Shown here in pieces: positions 22,263-28,308 of a stretch of 28,308 nt of DNA. Location: positions 1 to 28,308 of the forward strand of contig CAYXBC010000043.1 in the NCBI GenBank assembly GCA_964463255.1, given 5' to 3'. The first letter of the stretch is position 1. Every line of letters starts with the position of its first letter. Made by a program: the position numbers and the translations under genes. This stretch comes from CAJBLF01 sp964463255 (GTDB lineage Bacteria; Patescibacteriota; Gracilibacteria; Absconditabacterales; Absconditicoccaceae). The notes under the pieces were generated by a model. The model was not told the origin of the DNA and did not search any database. It saw only the letters and a program-made list of their open reading frames with translations.

Positions 22263-23789
22263 ATGAAAAAACTTGCCCTGATCATCCTTGATGGCTTCGG
22301 AATAAATACCAAAACACCCCAATATAATGCCATAGTCCAGGCAGATTCTCCTGTATTCAAAAATCTTTTCTCTCAGCCGTTCGCAGCATTGGATGCCAGT
22401 GAAAAAGCCGTAGGATTGCCCAAGGGACAAATGGGAAATTCTGAAGTCGGTCATATGACAATAGGTGCAGGAAGGGTCATTAAGCAAAATTTGGTCGAGA
22501 TAGATGATATGTTGGATGACGGCAGCTTCGCAAAATTGCCAGAATTTACCCAAGGCATCCAGCATTGCAAAAAAAATGAATCTACCTTACATCTTATCCA
22601 GCTCTTTGGACCAGGAGGTGTCCATGCGATGGATAGCCACCTCAAGAAAATTATAAAAATAATTCCCAAAGATATTACCGTTTCCCTCCATCTCTTGGGT
22701 GACGGAAGAGATTTAGCGCCACAGGGTATGGGTGATCTTATGAAGGACTTTGAAACTTTTCTTACCAAATTCCCCAACGTGAAGATATCATCATTAGCAG
22801 GAAGGTATTATGGTATGGATAGAGACAATAACCGAGAAAGGGTCCAGAGATCATATGATGAGATTGTGTTTGGTCAGTTACAGACGAGCGATACTCCTAG
22901 CGCATACATTGCCAAACAATACGAGCAAGGGATTACCGATGAATTCATCGCGCCGGTGAGTTTCACTCGGTGAGAACAGATAGAAAACGGTGACACGATC
23001 TTCCATCTCAATTTCAGGTCCGATAGGGCAAGAGAGATGACACAAGCCATCATGGTGTCTATAGATCCAAAAAATGCCAAGGAATATCCGACATGGGATC
23101 CACAATTTATGACCAAATCGCTTCACGATATCTACTTCGTAGCGATGACCAGATATTACAAAGAATATACCTGACCGCTCTTTATCAAAGATCAGGATAT
23201 ACACAATACTTTATCTGAAGTAATTTCTCATCATGAGCTTCGTCAGATGCATCTTGCGGAGACCGAAAAATTTGCTCACGTCACGAAATTCCTCAACGGT
23301 AGTAAACAGATAGTGTTTGATGGAGAAAAAGACATCCTCGTCCCATCACACAAAGTCGCTACCTATGACCTTGATCCGGAGATGTCCGCACAGGAGATCT
23401 ATGAACAATTCATCGATAAAGCAAAGGGGTTTGATTTCATCGTCGTCAATTTCGCCAACGGAGATATGGTAGGACATACCGGTAAAATGGACGCAGTCGT
23501 CAAAGCAATCAAGAAACTTGATACTATCGTAGGAGAGCTTATCGCATTCTGCAGCAAAAATACTATTGAACTTCTCATTACTGCTGACCATGGAAATAGT
23601 GATGATATGGGGACGCCGGAAGCACCGATGACCGCCCATAGTATGAATCCTGTACCTTGCCGATATATCAGTAAAGGCAAAGCACAAGCCATCAAAAAAA
23701 CATGAGGACTTATAGATATTGCACCGACCGTATTGAAACTTATAGGCATAGCTATCCCAAAGGAAATGACAGGGAAATCATTGATCTAA
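22263..23789 (+). CDS. gpmI: 2,3-bisphosphoglycerate-independent phosphoglycerate mutase
   Basis: A 508-residue enzyme, the usual iPGM length, that interconverts 3- and 2-phosphoglycerate with a phosphoserine intermediate and two Mn ions. Landmarks are the metal-binding LIILDGFG (6-13), catalytic Ser in GQMGNSEVGHMTIG (about 60), GPGGVHAMDSHL, LLGDGRDLAP, GRYYGMDRDNN-x-ERV, NFRSDRARE, NFANGDMVGHTG, TADHGNSDDMG and TAHSMNPVP. Codon 191 (DRDNN-x-ERV) is CGA where the family has Trp. Three TGA codons read as Gly. The gene has its own promoter and is followed by a small open frame and a terminator. It supplies the lower glycolytic step. Confidence 0.94.
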
Positions 23790-23934
23790 CCATGGTATCC
23801 CGTTACCAGTAATCAGTTGCTAGTACTGGTTCCTGATCCCTGGATTCTGGTCCCTTGGTAATAGAGTTTGTCACAGAATGGAATTTCAATCGTATAAAAA
23901 GATGAATAGTTTTATTTTTATTTCTCCTCCAGCG

Positions 23935-24027
23935 ATGAAAACAAGACAATTATTCGTAGAAATCGCATACCCCGACACTACCGTGGCTTGATACCAACAG
24001 GAGAGATATTTTACGCTGACAAAGTAA
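23935..24027 (+). CDS. Possible 30-residue small protein
   Basis: An open frame of 30 residues (MKTRQLFVEIAYPDTTVAG..., with TGA as Gly, ending in YFTLTK) lies between gpmI and the ABC gene and is followed by a terminator. It has a normal ATG and no overlap with other genes. The size gives little statistical support, and no homologue is recognised. The rest of the 321-base gap 23790-24110 shows only the terminator at 24054-24092. Confidence 0.3.
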
Positions 24028-24053
24028 AAAAACTACATCCCCCTATGGATATC

Positions 24054-24092
24054 AAGCTACGGATACAAGAAAAAATCCGTAGCTTTTATTTA
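24054..24092 (+). terminator. Rho-independent terminator before the ABC gene
   Basis: AAGCTACGGAT (24054-24064) and ATCCGTAGCTT (24075-24085) form a perfect 11-bp stem with a 10-base loop and a TTTTATTT tail. It ends 18 bases before ATG 24111, leaving little room for a separate promoter. Confidence 0.8.
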
Positions 24093-24110
24093 TCAGATAA
24101 AAATTTACTT

Positions 24111-25910
24111 ATGCAAAACGAAAACAAGAAACCAACAACTACCATAGGCACACGAAGAGTAGTCTCCTATTTTTGGAAAATGACGATGACCAGGAAACGG
24201 CCATTTATCATAGCATCTATAGGTATGGTCATCACCTCGTTGATGAACTTACTTTTGCCAATCTATTATACCAGGATTGTAGATGTCGTCCAGACCGCCA
24301 CAAGCAATAGGATGGAATTTGTTCCGATATTGATGGGGATATTGGTCACGATGGGGATACTGGAACTATGATCAATCGTAGGATGGAGAATGGTAGGATT
24401 TGGTATGGTAAGCCTGGAACCTAAGATCATGAAAAAGATTTTCCAGCAATGCTTCGCCTATATCCACAGACATTCTTTCAGATTCTTCACCAATAATTTT
24501 TCCGGATCGCTGGTCAAGAAAATAAACAAACTCGCATATTCCTATGAAAATATCGTAGACAATTTTGTCTTCAATATTCTGAGGATGATCATCTTTATGC
24601 CATTTATCATTATCGTCGTCAGTAGAAAAGATACTACTATAGGACTCGTATTTATAGCATTCATCATGCTCTTCGGTTTCTTGCAATATCTCTTCTTCAA
24701 ATGGAATACCTCATATGAGATCAAAGCAAATATCCAGGATTCCAAGACGACAGGCGAGCTTGCCGATACGATCACCAATAACTTCAATATCCTGACCTTC
24801 GCATCAGTCCCGAGAGAGATCAAAAGATTTGGCGAAGTCATCGGGGAACGGGAACATCTCACAAGAACGAAATGGATGAGATCAGAATGGATGTTCTTCT
24901 GAAGTACCATACTTATCTTATTCTTCGAGATCGGAGTGATCTATCTTGCAATCAAAGCGCGAGGCAATGGAACAATCTCTGCAGGAGCAATAATCCTTAT
25001 CCAGGTATATATCTTCAAGGTGTTTGATGAACTCTTTAATATCAGGAATATCCTCAAACAGATGAATAGGGCAATCGGAGAATCAGCAGAGATGCTGGAA
25101 ATCCTGGATGAGAAACATGAGATCATTGACCATAGCCACAAAGCATTGCACGTAGATGCAGGCAAAGTGGAATTCGATAAGGTAGAGTTTACCTACGTAG
25201 ATGGCAAAGCGATTTTCAATGGACTAAGCCTAAGGATCAAAGCGGGAGAGAAGGTTGCAATCATAGGGCAGTCAGGATCAGGAAAGACAACATTAGCAAA
25301 ATTATTATTCAGATTCTATGATATCCAAGGAGGCAAGATCTTAGTCGATGGGCAAGATATCGCCCAAGTGACCCAAGATAGTCTGAGAGGAAATATCTCT
25401 ATGGTCCCCCAAGATACCGTACTCTTCCATAGGACCATCAAAGAAAATATCGCCTATGGAGCGCCAGAAGCGAGTGATGAAGAGATCATCGCTGCAGCCA
25501 AGATGGCGAGATGTCATGAATTTATCACCAAGATGAAGTATGGCTATGATACCCTGGTAGGAGAAAGAGGGATAAAATTATCCGGAGGAGAAAGGCAGAG
25601 AGTAGCTATTGCAAGAGCGATCCTAGAAAACAAAAGGATCCTTGTCCTCGATGAAGCGACCTCATCATTAGACTCAGAATCCGAGCATCTTATCCAGGAA
25701 GCGATGGACGAAGTCATGAACAATAAGACCACTATCGTTATCGCACATAGGCTTTCTACCATCATGAAGATGGATAGCATCATCGTCATGGAGCAAGGGA
25801 AGATCATAGAAAAATGAAGTCACAAAGAACTCTTGGCGAAGCCGGACGGCATCTACAAAAAGTTCCGAAACATCCAGTCAGGAGGATTTATATCAGAAGA
25901 GAATGAATAG
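24111..25910 (+). CDS. ABC exporter half-transporter (membrane domain fused to ATPase)
   Basis: A 599-residue MsbA/MDR-type half-transporter that would act as a dimer. Residues 35-310 form the membrane domain with about six helices (PFIIASIGMVITSLMNLLLP, ...FIIIVVSRKDTTIGLVFIAF). The nucleotide-binding domain has Walker A GQSGSGKTT (about 385-393), MVPQDTVLF (Q-loop), signature LSGGERQR (about 489), Walker B ILVLDEATSSLD (about 509-520) and H-loop IAHRLST. Three TGA codons read as Gly. CGA at residue 586 (YKKF-x-NIQSGGF) is the Trp of the usual LWxxQSGGF ending. The substrate cannot be told. Only one gene is present, so a homodimer is most likely. Confidence 0.93.
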
Positions 25911-25994
25911 ACGAGAGAACGATGAAATGATAAACGAAGAAAACATCGTTTGATTGTTGAAACACTTCAACATTTTATCATTAACCATAAGAAC

Positions 25995-26549
25995 ATGGAA
26001 ACTACAAGACAAGAAGAATTACCCATAGAAACCCAAAGATTGCAGATTGAAACATTGAGTATGAAATATATCCAAGAGATATTCAAGGAGTTTACCGATG
26101 AAGTGACCAAGACACTCAGGGCTTCTACGCCAAAAGCTATCGAAGAGGAAGAGGAACGAGTAAAGAGATCAGGAGAGAAATATATAAACGGAACCGATAT
26201 AAATTTTACGGTTGCGGATAGAGAAGGCAACTTCCTCTGATGCTGCGGAATAATGCATCTGGATACGAAGATGCCAGAATTATGATTATGGCTCAAACAG
26301 TCAGCACGAGGGAAAGGATATGGAAAAGAGCTGATTGGAGGACTTATAGATCGATTACAGGAGCATAAGGAGTTTGAATATATCATCTATAGAGCCAAAA
26401 CAGATAATGCATGAAGCAGAAAAATAGCTGAACATGTTGGGTGAGTGTTGGAACGCGACGAGGAGGGAAATGAAAGAATACTCATCGAACACAAATTCGA
26501 TAATTCCTCAAGTTTCGAAGCAGTGGAATACAGGATCTATAAGAAATAA
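25995..26549 (+). CDS. GNAT-family N-acetyltransferase (RimJ/RimL-like)
   Basis: A 184-residue acetyltransferase with four TGA codons read as Gly (NFLG-CCG, PELG-LWL, NAG-SRK, EHVGG). The N-terminal ETQRLQIETLS pattern is typical of the RimJ/RimL group. The central strand GLWLKQSARGKGYGKELIG carries the acetyl-CoA-binding R-G-K-G-Y-G loop (about 103-108). The C-terminus has NAGSRKIAEHVG (classic N-x-x-S-x-K-x-x-x-x-x-G) and LERDEEG. It would transfer an acetyl group to a protein N-terminus or small amine. The substrate is unknown. It is 84 bases after the ABC gene and 24 bases before the next gene, so an operon is plausible. Confidence 0.9.
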
Positions 26550-26573
26550 TATTTTATACCTGAATCATAATCC

Positions 26574-26999
26574 ATGGAAGATCTCAACATATATCTTGCT
26601 GGTGAATATATCCATCATACGGATTACAGAGATTTTGAAGAAAATATGAAAAGCGATGATGAGAACATCCTCAGAAATATCGAAAGATTTATCAGCGCTC
26701 AGGTCAAAGATATCCTGCTGATCAAGATCGATGAAGATGTGATGTTGACTGAGGAAGAGTTGAAAAAACTTCCCAGAGGAGTACGTCATTACCTTCAATA
26801 TTCTGAGCTGAGAGGCATCAAAGCCTATGTCTTCAGAACCAAAGATGGCGACTTCAAAACAGCTATTGGAGCGTTCTGAGGAACTACCCTGAGAGCCAAT
26901 GAACGATATTTTGATCAGATCATCACCGACGAGAAATATAAAAATATCACGGATACGGTATCGCTGAAACTATCAGCATTACTGCAAGCTACGAAATAA
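26574..26999 (+). CDS. Hypothetical acidic protein (141 aa)
   Basis: A 141-residue protein; one TGA reads as Gly (IGAFG-GTTLRANE). The N-terminal half is acidic and helical (DYRDFEENMKSDDENILRNIERF). The middle is alpha/beta (VKDILLIKIDEDVMLTEEELKKL, then SELRGIKAYVFRTKDGDF), and the C-terminus is a helix with TDTVSLKLSALL. No signal peptide, membrane segment or known domain is visible. It follows the acetyltransferase by 24 bases and ends at a strong bidirectional terminator, so it is probably the last gene of that operon. Confidence 0.7.
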
Positions 27000-27000
27000 A

Positions 27001-27036
27001 AAAAAACGGCTACACTTTTGTGTGTAGCCGTTTTTT
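27001..27036 (+). terminator. Strong bidirectional terminator
   Basis: CGGCTACAC (27007-27015) and GTGTAGCCG (27022-27030) form a perfect 9-bp stem, flanked by six A and six T. It separates two convergent genes and works on both strands. Confidence 0.9.
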
Positions 27037-27060
27037 GTCGATAGTATAGATAGTAGGTAG

Positions 27061-28098
27061 TTACATTTCTACTTCATGAGAATCACTCTCTTCGCTATTT
27101 GGCACAAGCGTGGTTCTTATCTTTTCATCGCGGTTCATTAGGATAATCGCATCCATATCATCAGGATCCCATACCTTGCCGAAGGTATTGAGCATAGTGG
27201 AGTGATGGAAGGGGACGATATAATTGTTCGTCATTTTTTTGTATTCTTCGTTGAATATCTCGATGAAGTGGACGTTTTTGGTGATAGGGGAGATGACGAT
27301 GACGTCAGTTCCGTTGAGATTTTTTTCTTGGAATCGTTTGCAGAAAAGTTTGGAATAGAATTGGAGGGTATCTTTGACCAGACCTTTAGCCAAAGGATTA
27401 GATTCGATGAATTCATAGGTCTTGTACCGGTACTGGACGATACCGTTATCTTTGTACATCTGCTTGAGTGCGCTCATACCGAGATTGAGTGTCTCTACGC
27501 TATGATAGAATCCGTTCTGGATTTTGATTGCCTTGCAAGAATTCTCCGTGATGTAGAGGAGGACAAAATTATCTTTCTTGAGATTGTTTCTCAGGAAGAG
27601 GAGGGTATGGAAGGACTGGGGAAGTATGTGGATATTTTTGAGATCAAAAAGATTGCCATAGACCGAATTGATAGTATTGATAGTGCTTTTGTGAAGATAG
27701 ATGATATAGAGCCTAAAAAAAATCTCTCAGGTCTCGCCGATGACGTGTTTTTTTTCTTCGCCGTTGACATGGATGCTATCGATATATGCCATGATTCTTT
27801 CGCCGCTGACATCGTTATGCTTCTTGGTCATCTGTGACTTATCTTCCATAATCTGTTTGAGGTCGTGGACGGTAAATTTTTTCTCGAAGGTCTGAAAAAC
27901 ATCGAATCTAAAAAACGAGAATCTGCTCTCATCGAGCATGAAATAATGCTGATATTTTGGATATTCCCATGATTCATCGACTATTTTGAGGAGGTCTTCG
28001 TGGAGGATATATTGGAGAATCTGATCGTGTTCACGGATTTTGTAGACACGAAAACTCGGGTGAGAAGGTGAAAGATGCTCATACCGGATATATAACAA
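27061..28098 (-). CDS. Unknown protein with a possible actin-like/PilM-type segment
   Basis: A 345-residue protein; one TGA reads as Gly (VIGETG-EIFF). The N-terminal third is mixed and aromatic (PKYQHYFMLDESRFSFFRFD). The centre has ILPQSFHTLLFLRNNLKKD and then FVLLYITENSCKAIKIQNGF, a strand-turn-strand followed by VETLNLGMSALKQMY. This resembles the second phosphate-binding region of FtsA/PilM-like ATPases, but no full motif set is visible. The C-terminus is acidic. The start is uncertain: TTG 28098 is the best in-frame option before an upstream TAA. It is convergent with the acetyltransferase operon. Confidence 0.55.
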
Positions 28099-28219
28099 AA
28101 CAAAAAAAATTTAGAATTTAAAATATAATACAAGAATTTTTAATTTTGAATTTTCCCCTCCAGGATAACCCCCTACGAGGAAAGATAATTTTCAATTTTT
28201 AATGTATGATGTACTAGAA

Positions 28220-28308
28220 CTGTCTCTTATACACATCTCCGAGCCCACGAGACTAAGGCGAATCTCGTATGCCGTCTTCTGCTTGAAAAAAAAAAAAAAA
28301 AAATACAA
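28220..28308 (+). other. Illumina Nextera adapter read-through (artefact)
   Basis: CTGTCTCTTATACACATCT (28220-28238) is the Tn5 mosaic-end sequence. CCGAGCCCACGAGAC (28239-28253) is the Nextera read 2 adapter, and TAAGGCGA (28254-28261) matches the i7 index known as N701. The P7 end (28262-28285) and an A tract (28286-28303) follow. These bases are not genomic and mark the end of real sequence at about 28219. The real end segment 28099-28219 is AT-rich and contains a CCCTACGAGG repeat fragment (28169-28179). Confidence 0.97.

Noticed and set aside
1128..26999. Many genes appear as chains of short fragments, as if pseudogenes or full of nonsense errors.
   Set aside because: Fragments of each gene are in one frame, separated only by TGA, and give intact families with Gly at the TGA. 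Selenocysteine is also excluded, because there are many TGA per gene at Gly positions and no SECIS-like pattern.
27202..27837. Long plus-strand frame opposite the minus gene at 27061-28098.
   Set aside because: It is the complement of a better-supported gene, has an unnatural Asp/Glu/Val/Phe composition and crosses no known motif.

Overview
ORGANISM. The window reads as a contig from a Candidate Phyla Radiation bacterium of the Absconditabacteria (SR1) / Gracilibacteria type. Under the standard code most genes are broken by in-frame TGA. Reading TGA as glycine (translation table 25) restores intact, full-length families: a PIF1-like helicase, ComM-type AAA+ ATPase, AlkD, phosphoglycerate mutase and ABC exporter. 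Several of these TGA codons fall on invariant glycines. In the same genes CGA and CGG fall where the families carry tryptophan, including codons 109 and 187 of AlkD. This points to the Arg-to-Trp sense reassignment reported for Absconditabacteria. All coordinates below use TGA=Gly with TAA/TAG as the only stops, so many genes are longer than a standard-code annotation would give.

LAYOUT. 1-0.66 kb: the end of a truncated gene and two small genes. 1.1-5.5 kb: Bro-N/DinD-like protein, AlkD glycosylase, single-domain response regulator, PIF1-like helicase and PC4-like ssDNA-binding protein. 5.6-8 kb: small secreted, membrane or zinc-ribbon proteins, including one with a CxxC ladder. 8.1-10 kb: two tandem SLH-domain surface proteins with Tyr-Gly tails. 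10.3-15.2 kb: flavodoxin, small acidic protein, two unknown genes, an HTH protein, a PemK/MazF toxin and ComM. 15.3-21.9 kb: five minus-strand genes (secreted coiled-coil protein, three small or repeat-bearing membrane proteins, flotillin/SPFH protein). 22.2-28.1 kb: gpmI, ABC exporter, GNAT acetyltransferase and two unknown proteins. The last 89 bases are Illumina Nextera adapter.

MAIN POINTS. (1) The 15.3-21.9 kb island has no in-frame TGA in about 2,030 codons, where about 20 are expected from its neighbours. It also uses CGA/CGG at positions that look like arginine, so it appears written in a different code from both flanks. (2) A dispersed element is present in four copies in the left 10.3 kb. 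It folds as an H-type pseudoknot whose 11-bp stem changes sequence between copies while pairing and loop are kept. (3) Three copies connect to, and other sites share, tandem mini-hairpins joined by a fixed 6-nt linker. Predicted promoters mostly follow a -35/-10 pattern with a 16-17 bp spacer, and many genes have A-rich leaders rather than a clear Shine-Dalgarno. No tRNA, rRNA, CRISPR array or transposase gene was seen.
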